DNA from: JBMYZL01 sp049610385
GTDB lineage: Bacteria > Bacteroidota > Bacteroidia > Flavobacteriales_D > Sanyastnellaceae
Length of the DNA: 64,000 nucleotides
NCBI GenBank assembly: GCA_049610385.1
Contig: JBMYZL010000010.1
Coordinates: 30,510-94,509 of the forward strand
Direction of reading: 5' to 3'
The notes beneath the pieces were generated by a model that saw only the letters and a list, made by a program, of their open reading frames with translations, made no database searches and was not told the DNA's origin. Shown one piece after another: positions 43,101 through 51,532 of the stretch (the first letter of the stretch is position 1; the number at the start of each line of letters is the position of its first letter). The translations under genes were made by a program, and so were the position numbers.

Positions 43101-44836
43101 TTGCTCAAGCATTGGTACCGCTGAACCATGCGGAAGAGAGAACCACAGGTGCACGTCTGGCGAGTGTGTTGGTCTACAAGGGGCAGGCATTGTCCAAATT
43201 GAATCAATTTGCCGCTGCGAGACAGGCTTTTGAGGAAGCCATTTCACTGAATCCTGACTCTGAATTGGCGCGCTTGGGTTTGGCGTCTTTGGAGACCAAA
43301 TGGGAACGGCAAATGGATTTGGTCAATCAGGTGCTGCAATTGAATCCCACGTCATCCATGGCCTTGTTTGCAAAAGGCCAATTGCTGGTTGATCAGGGTG
43401 ATTTGAATGGCGGAGAGTTGCTCATGGAACGTGCATTGGATCTCAGTCCAAGAAATGAAGAGGTGGTGCGGGGGTTGGTTGGTTTTTATTTGGAGATTGG
43501 GAAAATCAAGTCTGCTTTGGCCTTGGTGCCACTGGGTGAAGCAGAGGCAGAGTGGATGAATGTCCTGGGTCCGACAGCTTGGTTCATTCAAGGCCGAATT
43601 TTGGCGAAGCAGCAGAATGATTCCGCAGCCGTCAAAGCTTATGAAAAGGCCTTGGCAGGTTCAGAAGGTGAGATGGCGGAGGCGTGGCTCAATCGCGGGG
43701 TTTCACTCCGACGGCTCAAAGAACCCCGCATGGCCATTGCCTCCTATGTCCAGGCGGTGGAACAGCGAGAATCCTACCCAGAGGCTTGGTACAACATGGC
43801 CTTGGGCTATTCCGAGTTGAACCGGATGGATTCGGCCATTTGGGCCTATCAACAATGTCTCGCGTTGGATCCGGAACGGGTGAACGCGCATTACAATTTG
43901 GGTTTATTGTTCAGCGAGTCGGGACAAACAAAAAATGCCATTGCGGCTTGGCGAAAGGCTGTTGAGTTGGATCCTGGCATGCGGAAAGCTTGGTTCAATT
44001 TGGGGGTGAACTTGCGGCGCAGCAACCAGGTTGAGGCGGCTGTGGCTGCGTATGATTCATTGCTCCTGAGATTTCCAAATGATGAAAGAGCTTGGTACAA
44101 TCGTGCCATTGCCCTCCGAAATTTGGGACAAAATAAACGCGCCATTCAAAGTTATCGGATGGCCCTCGAGGCCGATCCTGACTACATCGCAGCATGGATG
44201 AATTTGGGCGGGTTGCATGCCGACCAACGGAACTGGGGTGCTGCTGCCCGTGCATACTTAGAGGCTGTTCATCGCGCTCCTGATGATGCAGAGGCCCGAT
44301 TCAACCTCGGATTGCAACTGAGGCGATTGAACCGTGAGGACGAGGCGGTTTTGGCGTTTGAACAATCGGCACAATTGGACGCCGAATATGATCGGCCTCG
44401 GCTGCAATTGTTGGAATTGTATCGAGAGCGAGGAAATGTTAAAGGGTTGTTGCGAATTCAAGACGACCAGTTGTCCATGGATTCCTTGTTGTCATGGGGT
44501 GGGGATTCGATTTATGAGTACGGTCGCGCCCTTCACCGCGCGGATTTGCAGCGACGTGCCATCAGCCGATATGCTTTGAGTGAACAGGAGGGCAAAGCAG
44601 GAGATTGGCCGATTTATTGGACAGCCAAGGCCTGGGAAGAATTGAATCAACTGGAGGCGGCAAACGAGACTTATGGATTGTTGTTGGAACGCAACCAATC
44701 GTTCAAATTTGGCCTCTATCGTGGAGCGATGTTGAAAAAGAAATTGGGAGATTTGACTGGGGCCAATTCACTGTGGCTGCAGTTGGAAGAATTGTACCCT
44801 TCTTTTGCAGAGGAAAAATGGAAGGACAAACCGTGA
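40136..44836 (+). CDS. Transglutaminase core - multi-TM - ATP-grasp ligase - TPR fusion protein
   Basis: A 1566-aa polypeptide. Residues about 5-25 form a signal-anchor. About 180-290 is a transglutaminase-like core (GEASCNGRSRL, ARLVGGLIL, SHQWLEAHL, WVPFDALN) with Cys214, His249 and Asp264 in triad order. About 330-520 holds roughly seven membrane helices, as in the 7TM domain usually fused to inactive transglutaminases. About 529-800 is an ATP-grasp domain of the alpha-L-glutamate-ligase-like type (ALKPAAGRGGGG with Lys594, GVDLVL Asp763, EWNARPG Glu776/Asn778). About 806-825 is one more hydrophobic stretch, and 850-1566 at least 15 TPR units. In other bacteria the 7TM-transglutaminase and ATP-grasp parts are separate neighbouring genes, so the fusion is notable. 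Product and substrate are unknown. Confidence 0.85.
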   Translation: MFKARKAVFWIALLCTVLPLLRVYWVFLQEAEAGRSAWHGLLPELVYDVELNMELMDAEASSTMRTFLPVNSERQTVLEEATVEGPGAESIETSDAGRLATWSGRNFPNPAMEMSVRHRFRMRMQTLVVDLSTLPDEIGRVRPSHRVHLEPTDVVQSASEEIRDRLISLGALSDTLTLLNRLDLVFEDVQGLRKAPFKGTTDALTALRLGEASCNGRSRLMVAMLRHLGVPARLVGGLILEGGTKQTSHQWLEAHLGGHWVPFDALNGHFGMLPANYLKLYLGDEGLFRHSAGLPFNYSFTISSRLAVPVEGLNSHRLWRAFDAAGIPVSLLQFLLLLPIGAVVVAVLRNVAGAKTFGLFLPALLAVSMRETGFLLGSMAFVLVIGLVAALHPLLERWRLMYTPKLVILLVAVVGLFLGISAWGVQAGEVEFAYITLFPIVIVAIAAERFARKWEEWGAMDALSTAFQTMLVVAVAYWVMGSLTLEAAFLAFPELFLVLVGWMLLLGRWTGVRLSEWHRFRRVEGNLLGMNARNVLGVFRHNSARAIALANDKIGTKKALQEAGVPVSPMLGVFPTVLSLQGLRSVLDRPVALKPAAGRGGGGILLLIPTGHHTWCNIHGGEVTWEEINQHATEVIHGRFSFGDEDQLLVEEMLEPAPEILELHGEGVADFRFIFERGKLLMAMLRLPTKASHGKANLHAGGVGVAIDLESGILGKVVGPSWVDAHHPDGPLVEGKKVPDWPALLRVAEASAAISPLGFVGVDLVLDKRLGPVVLEWNARPGLEIQNVHGKSLLLSQLDPEKGVPMPWRILGFTCALAGLILFSDQTLLSEWNKTAEETWVVGDVRLQENQWQWAEDMEGESRSAPGWNPEDPLVNLALEAEDRKSWSRALEIWFQLADLYPEAAVPWNGVARAHFRMQSWEKALRAYDEAIARDSLSHLAWVNSGIAASQLQRHKSATARYRRAQAIAPNRMSAWLNEGIAWVRAGEFAQALVPLNHAEERTTGARLASVLVYKGQALSKLNQFAAARQAFEEAISLNPDSELARLGLASLETKWERQMDLVNQVLQLNPTSSMALFAKGQLLVDQGDLNGGELLMERALDLSPRNEEVVRGLVGFYLEIGKIKSALALVPLGEAEAEWMNVLGPTAWFIQGRILAKQQNDSAAVKAYEKALAGSEGEMAEAWLNRGVSLRRLKEPRMAIASYVQAVEQRESYPEAWYNMALGYSELNRMDSAIWAYQQCLALDPERVNAHYNLGLLFSESGQTKNAIAAWRKAVELDPGMRKAWFNLGVNLRRSNQVEAAVAAYDSLLLRFPNDERAWYNRAIALRNLGQNKRAIQSYRMALEADPDYIAAWMNLGGLHADQRNWGAAARAYLEAVHRAPDDAEARFNLGLQLRRLNREDEAVLAFEQSAQLDAEYDRPRLQLLELYRERGNVKGLLRIQDDQLSMDSLLSWGGDSIYEYGRALHRADLQRRAISRYALSEQEGKAGDWPIYWTAKAWEELNQLEAANETYGLLLERNQSFKFGLYRGAMLKKKLGDLTGANSLWLQLEELYPSFAEEKWKDKP

Positions 44837-46092
44837 AATGCAATCGGATCTCGGCTGCCTTGTGCCTGCTGGCTGGGCCTTGGATGGCGCACGTGTCAGG
44901 ACAATCTTGGGAGCAAGATGTGGAGTTGGGTTGGTTGAGCGGATTGGAGTGGAATGTATTTCATTCTCCCAGCTCGTATCGAGACAATTTGGGGGTGGAT
45001 ATTCCTGTTGATTCCTTGATATTGGATGACAGGCTCTCCATCGGTCGCATGGAATTGGACTGGGAACGTGATGACGATCAAGGGCGATGGAAAATCAATT
45101 CAGACGTTTCTTTTTCTCGCTACAACACCCTAACTGCAGCGAACCGCAAATCTTTGGAAGGACGAATCACCCGAGAACATGCGCTCAATGACCGCATTGA
45201 GGGGGCCATTGGGATTCGACTTCGCGATGAGACGCGGCTGGGCATCAACATTTTGGGTGATGAATTGCTGACTTCTTTCAGTTTTTTTCAGGCCCAATTG
45301 GAGGCAGATTTGAACGCACAGGTCCGATCGGATATGGAGTTGGAATTGTCTTGGGAGTTGTTCAGGAAATGGTACGATCAGCGAGCTACAGGGGAATCTT
45401 TGGATCAAACTGAATGGTCCATAGAATTGGGGTGGTCATGGGAGCCAGAACGTCGGGTGAAAGGGCTGCGTGATTTAGATCTGGTTGGGCAAAAGCGAAC
45501 TGATCCACTGGGTGAATTAACAGCCGACTTTCAACACCGTCAAAAAAATTATGCGAACTGGCTCAATTTGGATATTCTGGATGAGAGTCGAGATCCTTTG
45601 TTGCCTACGCCATTTATGCCTTTTGACTCAACTTTCGCACACCCCTTGCGGACATGGACTTACACAACGGCCACTGTTCGATATGCACTGCCTGAATGGC
45701 GTGGCTGGGAGGTACGCGTGGATTTTCGTGCGCAAAAACGTTCAGACTTGAGCCTTGGTGATTTTGGGTACCGCGATGCCAAATCGGCCATAAGAATTGG
45801 TCACGAGGGAGATGAATTGGAGTTGACCAGCTCATTGTCATACACCTGGCGGGAGTATACGGATCGGTTGGCAGAGCAAATCACACCCACCCCTTATCCC
45901 CTTCTGAAATACAATTATTTGCGTCTGGATTTGAAGGCTGAGTACAGATTGCGGAAGGGCTTGTTGTTGCTGGGTTTGATCGACTTCACCCAGCGAAGTT
46001 CCAACACCACAGCCGTGGATCGAAGAACGCGTCGAGCTTATCAAACCGGATCCATCCTCATCGGGTTGAGCGCAGAGTTCAATTCGCCTTAG
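44818..46092 (+). CDS. Outer-membrane beta-barrel-like protein linked to the ATP-grasp fusion
   Basis: A 424-aa protein from ATG 44818; a GTG at 44833 (GTGA overlap with the previous stop) is an equally good start and gives a cleaner signal peptide (KCNRISAALCLLAGPWMAHVSG). The mature chain alternates short amphipathic beta strands rich in Arg, Glu and aromatic residues (ELSWELFRKWYDQ, WSIELGWSWEPERRVK, LRLDLKAEYRLRKG), the usual look of an outer-membrane barrel. It overlaps the fusion gene by 19 bp and so probably belongs to the same operon and envelope pathway. I recognise no family. Confidence 0.75.
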   Translation: MEGQTVKCNRISAALCLLAGPWMAHVSGQSWEQDVELGWLSGLEWNVFHSPSSYRDNLGVDIPVDSLILDDRLSIGRMELDWERDDDQGRWKINSDVSFSRYNTLTAANRKSLEGRITREHALNDRIEGAIGIRLRDETRLGINILGDELLTSFSFFQAQLEADLNAQVRSDMELELSWELFRKWYDQRATGESLDQTEWSIELGWSWEPERRVKGLRDLDLVGQKRTDPLGELTADFQHRQKNYANWLNLDILDESRDPLLPTPFMPFDSTFAHPLRTWTYTTATVRYALPEWRGWEVRVDFRAQKRSDLSLGDFGYRDAKSAIRIGHEGDELELTSSLSYTWREYTDRLAEQITPTPYPLLKYNYLRLDLKAEYRLRKGLLLLGLIDFTQRSSNTTAVDRRTRRAYQTGSILIGLSAEFNSP

Positions 46093-46102
46093 TTTCGCAC
46101 TC

Positions 46103-47359
46103 ATGGGAATATTGATCAGCCTCTTCGGCATGGTGGCCTTGATGGGCGCCGGCTGGTTGTTGTCGTCCAGTCGCAAATCCATTCGTTGGAGAACGGTTTT
46201 GGGCGCCTTTGCGATTCAATTCGGTTTCGGTGCCTTTGTGCTTTATGTGCCCTGGGGCAAGCGGGCATTGCAAGCGACTTCTGAGGCCGTCAACCAAGTC
46301 ATTCAATATGGCCAGGATGGGATTGACTTCATGTTTGGTGCCTTGGCTTCGGATCAGATGTCCGAGATTTTTTCAGGAGGTGGATTCGTTTTCGCATTTC
46401 AAGTGTTGCCGATCATCATCTTTTTTTCTTCCCTCATCTCCGTGCTTTACTACATCGGCGTCATGCAGTGGGTGATTCAATTGTTGGGGGGCGGTTTGCG
46501 CTGGTTGTTGGGCACTTCTCGTGCGGAGTCAATGTCCGCAACTGCGAACATTTTTGTCGGTCAGACAGAGGCCCCGTTGGTGGTCAAGCCCTTCATCGCG
46601 GGGATGACGCAGAGTGAGTTGTTTGCCATCATGGTGGGTGGATTGGCGTCTGTCGCGGGTTCCGTTTTGGTGGGTTACGCCTCGTTGGGGGTTCCTGTTC
46701 CATATTTGATTGCGGCCTCGTTCATGGCTGCGCCAGGGGGGTTGTTGTTTGCCAAATTGATTCGCCCGGAAGTTGAGTCCCCGAGGGAGGATTTGAAACT
46801 TGCAGAGGAAGAAGAAGAGGAAGCTGCGGTGAATGTCATTGATGCGGCCGCCAAGGGGGCGGCTTCAGGAGTTCAGTTGGCCTTCAATGTCGGGGCCATG
46901 TTGTTGGCATTTGTAGGAATCATTGCCTTGATGAATGGATTGATTGGGGGTATTGGCGGGTGGTTTGGCCAAGAGAACTGGTCCTTGGAAGCAGGTCTGG
47001 GTTACCTTTTTGCTCCGGTTGCATTCCTCATTGGCGTGCCTTGGTCTGAGGCCATCATTGCGGGTTCATTTATTGGGCAGAAGTTCATCGTCAATGAATT
47101 TGTGGCCTACTTGAATTTTTCACCCTATCTCGCGGAGGATGCTGTGGTGGAGCTGTCTGAGAAGACGAAGGCCATCATTTCCTTCGCCTTGTGTGGCTTT
47201 GCCAATTTGTCTTCCATTGCCATTTTGTTGGGTGGCATTGGTTCTTTGGCACCATCTCGACGCTCTGACATTGCGCGTTACGGCATGATGGCCGTGATCG
47301 CAGCCACATTATCGAACCTCATGTCGGCGACAATCGCTGGCTTTTTCCTGAGCCTGTGA
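46103..47359 (+). CDS. nupC: Concentrative nucleoside transporter (CNT/NupC family)
   Basis: A 418-aa polytopic protein with the CNT layout: an N-terminal TM region (GFGAFVLYVPWGKRAL), the NTD/gate motif ANIFVGQTEAPLVVKPFI, the conserved GLASVAGSVLVGYASLG with nearby SFMAAPGGLLFAKL, and a C-terminal segment with KFIVNEFVAYLNF and SFALCGFANLSSIAILLGG. It imports nucleosides with Na+ or H+. Its stop overlaps the start of the thymidine phosphorylase gene by one base (TGATG), so the pair is almost certainly one operon for pyrimidine nucleoside uptake and breakdown. Confidence 0.93.
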   Translation: MGILISLFGMVALMGAGWLLSSSRKSIRWRTVLGAFAIQFGFGAFVLYVPWGKRALQATSEAVNQVIQYGQDGIDFMFGALASDQMSEIFSGGGFVFAFQVLPIIIFFSSLISVLYYIGVMQWVIQLLGGGLRWLLGTSRAESMSATANIFVGQTEAPLVVKPFIAGMTQSELFAIMVGGLASVAGSVLVGYASLGVPVPYLIAASFMAAPGGLLFAKLIRPEVESPREDLKLAEEEEEEAAVNVIDAAAKGAASGVQLAFNVGAMLLAFVGIIALMNGLIGGIGGWFGQENWSLEAGLGYLFAPVAFLIGVPWSEAIIAGSFIGQKFIVNEFVAYLNFSPYLAEDAVVELSEKTKAIISFALCGFANLSSIAILLGGIGSLAPSRRSDIARYGMMAVIAATLSNLMSATIAGFFLSL

Positions 47360-48645
47360 TGACATCGCTTTCATCATCCTTGTTGCCTGCTGAGGTCATT
47401 CGGCGTAAGCGAGATGGAGAAGTGCTTTCTGCTGAAATCCTCGGTGATTTCATCCGTGGGGTCGTCACGCAGGAAGTGAGCGACGCTCAAATCGCAGCTT
47501 TTTCCATGGCCACCTATTTCAAGGGCCTGAATCCGGAGGAGAGAACGGCCATCACCCGCGCCATGGCGCATTCAGGAACGGTGCTGCAATGGGATTCGGA
47601 GCAACTGGGGGGGCCAGTCCTGGACAAACATTCCACGGGCGGTGTGGGTGATACGGTCTCCTTGTTGTTGGCCCCATTGCTGGCCGCTGTGGGCGGTTAT
47701 GTGCCCATGATCGCTGGAAGGGGCCTGGCGCATACTGGTGGTACCATTGATAAGTTGGAGAGCATCCCGGGCTACAACGTACAGGTGGAACTGTCCTCAT
47801 TCCAGTCCATTGTCGCACGACATGGATTTTCCATTTGTGGTCAGACAGCGAATTTGGCGCCCGCCGACGCACGCATGTATGCCACGCGCGATGTAACCGC
47901 CACGGTAGAACAAAATGGACTGATTACGGCATCGATTCTGTCCAAGAAACTCGCGGCAGGTCTGCAATGTCTGACGATGGACATCAAGACAGGGTCAGGC
48001 GCCTTCATGCGCACGCGTGCTGAAGCGGAATCTTTGGCCGAAGTGATTTGCGAAGTGGGCAATGCTGCTGGGATGGACACCCAAGCTGTCATTACAGACA
48101 TGTCTGAGCCGTTGGCGGAATCAGCAGGAAATGCGCTCGAGGTGAGAGAAGCAGTTGAAATCCTTCGAGGTGAGCGCAAGGATGGGGGTCTTTTGGAAGT
48201 GACCATGGATTTGGCCCAGCGAATGTGCATTCAATCGGGGCTTCCGGAAAAGAGGCTCTTACAGGCCCTGCAATCCGGAGCTGCCATGGAGTGTTTTTCC
48301 AAAGTCATCCATGAGATGGGCGGACCCGTGGACTTTTGCGACCGCTTGGATTATTATCTCCCCATGGCGCCAATTGTTCGACCTGTGTTTGCCAAACTCG
48401 GAGCGAAGGGTGTCATTGGACAGGTAGATACTAGGGAATTGGGCATGGCTGTGGTGGATTTGGGAGGAGGAAGACGGCGAACTGGAGACACCATTGACTC
48501 TCGGGTGGGATGCGTGGACTGGGCGCGCCTGGGCGATTCAATGGACAAGCCTTTGGCGGTGATTCACGCTGCAGATGAGGCATCTTTCGGGCGTGCCGCC
48601 CAACGGATTCAAAATGCATATCAACACAAGCAAGGCGATGGTTAA
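47359..48645 (+). CDS. deoA: Thymidine phosphorylase
   Basis: A 428-aa protein with the thymidine/pyrimidine phosphorylase core: IRRKRDGEVLSAEILGDFI, the phosphate-binding KHSTGGVGDTVSLLLAP, MIAGRGLAHTGGTIDKLESIPG, and SILSKKLAAGLQCLTMDIKTGSGAF with the conserved Lys/Asp region. It cleaves thymidine or deoxyuridine with phosphate to base plus deoxyribose-1-phosphate. The ATG at 47359 is preferred over the GTG three nt earlier and overlaps the nupC stop by one base. Its length matches the family (about 430-440 aa). Confidence 0.96.
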   Translation: MTSLSSSLLPAEVIRRKRDGEVLSAEILGDFIRGVVTQEVSDAQIAAFSMATYFKGLNPEERTAITRAMAHSGTVLQWDSEQLGGPVLDKHSTGGVGDTVSLLLAPLLAAVGGYVPMIAGRGLAHTGGTIDKLESIPGYNVQVELSSFQSIVARHGFSICGQTANLAPADARMYATRDVTATVEQNGLITASILSKKLAAGLQCLTMDIKTGSGAFMRTRAEAESLAEVICEVGNAAGMDTQAVITDMSEPLAESAGNALEVREAVEILRGERKDGGLLEVTMDLAQRMCIQSGLPEKRLLQALQSGAAMECFSKVIHEMGGPVDFCDRLDYYLPMAPIVRPVFAKLGAKGVIGQVDTRELGMAVVDLGGGRRRTGDTIDSRVGCVDWARLGDSMDKPLAVIHAADEASFGRAAQRIQNAYQHKQGDG

Positions 48646-49420
48646 GGTCAAGGTTTTTGATTCCAAAGGGTTGAAGGACAAGCCGCGGACAGCCATTGAA
48701 GTGGAGTCGTTTGAGGCTGGGGAGTTTCACCGGTTGGTTCAATCCCGGAGAAGTGTCCGGATATACACCTCAGATGAGATCCCAGAAGATGTGGTTCGGC
48801 GGGTGCAACATTCTGCGTTGTTGGCACCGACCTCCAGCAATTTGCAAACCACCGAAATTCACTGGGTGAGGGGGGAGAAAAAGCGCGAGGAGCTGGTTTC
48901 CGCCTGCTTGGACCAGCCTGCAGCTGCGACGTCCCGAGAGTTGTTTGTGGTTGTGGCTCGGCCGGACTTGTGGAAGCGGAACAACAACTGGATGATTTCG
49001 CACTTGGAATCAGACCCAGCCACCCCAGAGCGGGCTTTGCAATACTTCAAAAAAATCACGCGCTTGGTTTACACCCTCGGGCCATGGGGGATTTTGGGGC
49101 CAATCAAACGGGTTTGGCTGTTTTTACGCGGCCTACAGAAAGCCACACCACGTGAGCCCGTCAGCTTGGCGCAATTGGAAACTTGGGCGCAAAAAACAGC
49201 GGCTTTGGCTTCAGCGCATTTCATGTTGGGCATGCGGGCTGAAGGCTTTGACACATGTCCCATGGAGGGGATGGATTCAAAGCGGGTGAAAAAAATCCTT
49301 GGTTTGCCAACTTCCGCGTGCATCAACATGGTGATTTCAGCAGGAAAGCGTGCCGAAGGAGGTGTTTACGGACCGAGATTCAGGTTTGATTCAGCATATT
49401 TTCTGATTGATCACGATTGA
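48638..49420 (+). CDS. Nitroreductase family protein
   Basis: A 260-aa protein of the FMN-dependent nitroreductase fold: FHRLVQSRRSVRIYTSDEIPEDVVRRVQHSALLAPTSSNLQTTEI (N-terminal FMN and substrate region) and TAALASAHFMLGMRAEGFDTCPMEGMDSKRVKKILGLP (C-terminal helix and loop). Members reduce nitro- or quinone-type compounds or act as flavin reductases; the substrate is unknown. The ATG at 48638 overlaps the deoA stop by 8 bp; an upstream ATG at 48614 would overlap by 32 bp. Being last in the nupC-deoA-nitroreductase string does not by itself imply a nucleoside role. Confidence 0.88.
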   Translation: MVKVKVFDSKGLKDKPRTAIEVESFEAGEFHRLVQSRRSVRIYTSDEIPEDVVRRVQHSALLAPTSSNLQTTEIHWVRGEKKREELVSACLDQPAAATSRELFVVVARPDLWKRNNNWMISHLESDPATPERALQYFKKITRLVYTLGPWGILGPIKRVWLFLRGLQKATPREPVSLAQLETWAQKTAALASAHFMLGMRAEGFDTCPMEGMDSKRVKKILGLPTSACINMVISAGKRAEGGVYGPRFRFDSAYFLIDHD

Positions 49421-49424
49421 ATCT

Positions 49425-50642
49425 TCATTCCGCGCGGATGCGCAGAATTTTGATTTGATGACCCTGTTCATCGCGCCAGAAGTAGGTGCCTGCCGGCAAA
49501 TTGGACAAGTCCAGAACCAATGCATCGCCTTGGGCGGTTGCCATGTCTGATTGCACGACTTGTCCGTTGGTGCTCAACAATTGCCAGGAGCCTCTTTCCG
49601 AAGGGACGGTTTGTTGCAATTCCACAATGCCTGTTGTCGGATTGGGAAAGGCCACCAAAGAAGAAGCTGAGATTTCGTCGAATCCTGCAGTGAGGTCGTT
49701 GAAGTGAATGTAGTCCGTGTACTCCAATTCGTCATCGGCCATCATGTGAAATTCGCAGGGTAAAGTGCCATCCCATCCTGTGGCATCCATGGATGGGGGT
49801 GTGATGAGCACTGTGAATCGTTCTCCAGGGTAGATTTTCAGTGTATCCAGGGGGAGTGCTTCGGGCAAGGGGCGCCCATCTGACATGACTGCAGTGGCGT
49901 TCAGTTCGGCCGGGAAGAGAATATCCATTCGTGAATAGGCCATGGAAGCCAGTCGCAAGGCCAATGTTTCGCCTGGTGAATAGGGAATCACAGCCTCCGG
50001 CGTGGTCAATTGACTCCCCATCAAACCATTGATCATGAAATAGTTGGGCCTAATGTCATGAAATGGAAAGGCACCTGTGGGATTCAGGTTTGTGGCAATC
50101 TCCAAATCACTGAACAAGAAAGGGTGAATGGCGTCCGGAACGGCCCCACCTTCGTACAAACTTCCATCTGGTCGATTGACGACGAACATGCCATACATCC
50201 CCATGGTCAAATGAAGGGTGGTTGTGACATGACAATGGTACAAGAAAGTGCCGGAATGATCCGCCCGAAACTTGTAAATCGCTGTGGAGTCTGTGGGGAC
50301 ATAAAATGACGTTGAAGGCACACCATCATGGGCTTGACTGACGTCAAGACCATGCAGGTGAATGGTGTGAGATTCAGGACTCGGATTGGTCATCACGACA
50401 TGAACGGAATCACCTTCCATGCAAGAGAGCATGGGAGCGGGAAGGCTGATTTCACCCTCTTCATCCCATCCATAGCCCCATATCGGAATGCTCCCACCTC
50501 CGGCGGTCGTCAAAGTCCCCTGCATGCTTGCAAACAAGTGATGGATGACAGGTTCCTGTCCCATGGCCTTGGGAACACCCATGACGCTGGAAAGCCCTAA
50601 CAACATTCCAGTAACAACTTGAAGGGACGTCAAAATTTTCAT
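49425..50642 (-). CDS. Multicopper-oxidase-like cupredoxin protein with T9SS type A sorting domain
   Basis: A 405-aa secreted protein. The signal peptide ends near KAMGQ. HTIHLHGLDVSQAHDG supplies an HxHG copper motif, and FLYHCHVTTTLHLTMGMYGMF (HCHxxxxxHxxxGM type) supplies the type 1/type 3 ligands, including the type 1 Cys. It looks like two cupredoxin domains (about residues 30-170 and 180-325), then a T9SS tail (SSLVAFPNPTTGIVEL). The gene overlaps the upstream partner by 4 bp (ATGA). Because it is shorter than three-domain laccases, it may act with the upstream protein; the substrate is unknown. Confidence 0.85.
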   Translation of the reverse strand: MKILTSLQVVTGMLLGLSSVMGVPKAMGQEPVIHHLFASMQGTLTTAGGGSIPIWGYGWDEEGEISLPAPMLSCMEGDSVHVVMTNPSPESHTIHLHGLDVSQAHDGVPSTSFYVPTDSTAIYKFRADHSGTFLYHCHVTTTLHLTMGMYGMFVVNRPDGSLYEGGAVPDAIHPFLFSDLEIATNLNPTGAFPFHDIRPNYFMINGLMGSQLTTPEAVIPYSPGETLALRLASMAYSRMDILFPAELNATAVMSDGRPLPEALPLDTLKIYPGERFTVLITPPSMDATGWDGTLPCEFHMMADDELEYTDYIHFNDLTAGFDEISASSLVAFPNPTTGIVELQQTVPSERGSWQLLSTNGQVVQSDMATAQGDALVLDLSNLPAGTYFWRDEQGHQIKILRIRAE

Positions 50643-51532
50643 GGGTCAACTTGGATTTGGATGAGCATGCCTCCGGGGTAAAGACCGGCGTTGGTCACGG
50701 CAATCAGGTTGTGATCATGAACTGGGTAGCTTCCTGCTTGGTCCGCATGCAAGAGCACGGTCATACCTTCGTTGACCTTCAGGGGCTGGGTGTCCTTGGA
50801 CCACCCGACGCGTTCAGGGTGGTGTGTGCTCGACAAGATGCTCACATGAAACCCATGAAAGTGAAGCACATGGTCCATGGCTCCGGCATTGTGAATGCGG
50901 ATGAGTGCACTGGTGTTGACGGGCAGCGTCACCCAAGCCGTAGAATCTTCAAGGGTGGCCGGGTGCATCGCCTCGTTAATGGTGAAGTATTGCGGGATGT
51001 AATTCTCAAAATCTGCGGGGTCGCCATTTTCTGCAATTGCATTCATGCGATTCACATCCCATTCAGCGAGGTTCCAAAGAAAAGTGGGCAGCGTATCTGT
51101 GATGCTTTCAGAAGCAAACAGAGACTGAGCGCCGAGCCAACGTCCCTTGACGTCAATCAACCCGCATCCATAGGTGCCGGCTGCGACGGCTGGCAAATTG
51201 ATATTCAGGGTGTCTTGGGCGCCGATGCTGGAAACGCCCATCGGGTCCTCCGCCCACACGGCGAAATTATGTTCCACTGTATCTGTGTTGACGATGACCA
51301 CACTGGATTCCTGATTTGCAGAACGAAAGACCGGTGCATTCTTGATGTTGAATTCAGGGGCATCATTCAAGCGCAAAACAGGCATGGAAGTGGCTTGTGG
51401 AGTCCAAGTGCTTGCATTGATCCACAAGGTGTCTTGCCCGACAATCAGGGTTGAATTCAGGACGAGACATGCGCCCAAGCATAGAAGTTCATTTGTTTTC
51501 AGCAGAATCACCAGCCGAATATACATATGCAT
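50639..51532 (-). CDS. Secreted cupredoxin-like protein (multicopper oxidase-related) lacking the type 1 Cys
   Basis: A 297-aa protein with a signal peptide (ends near LIVGQ). Residues about 85-130 form a cupredoxin-like strand set (VVIVNTDTVEHNFAVWAEDP), and the C-terminal domain contains DHVLHFHGFHVSIL (HxHG copper motif) and YPVHDHNLIAVTNAGLYPGGM. The latter resembles the HCHIxxHxxxGM motif of multicopper oxidases, but the Cys is Asp, so a type 1 blue copper site is unlikely here; type 2/3 copper binding by HxH motifs remains possible. The protein precedes the partner with an ATGA overlap. Its start lies about 44 bp inside the asnB gene end; the ATG at 51526 is an alternative. Confidence 0.78.
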   Translation of the reverse strand: MHMYIRLVILLKTNELLCLGACLVLNSTLIVGQDTLWINASTWTPQATSMPVLRLNDAPEFNIKNAPVFRSANQESSVVIVNTDTVEHNFAVWAEDPMGVSSIGAQDTLNINLPAVAAGTYGCGLIDVKGRWLGAQSLFASESITDTLPTFLWNLAEWDVNRMNAIAENGDPADFENYIPQYFTINEAMHPATLEDSTAWVTLPVNTSALIRIHNAGAMDHVLHFHGFHVSILSSTHHPERVGWSKDTQPLKVNEGMTVLLHADQAGSYPVHDHNLIAVTNAGLYPGGMLIQIQVDP

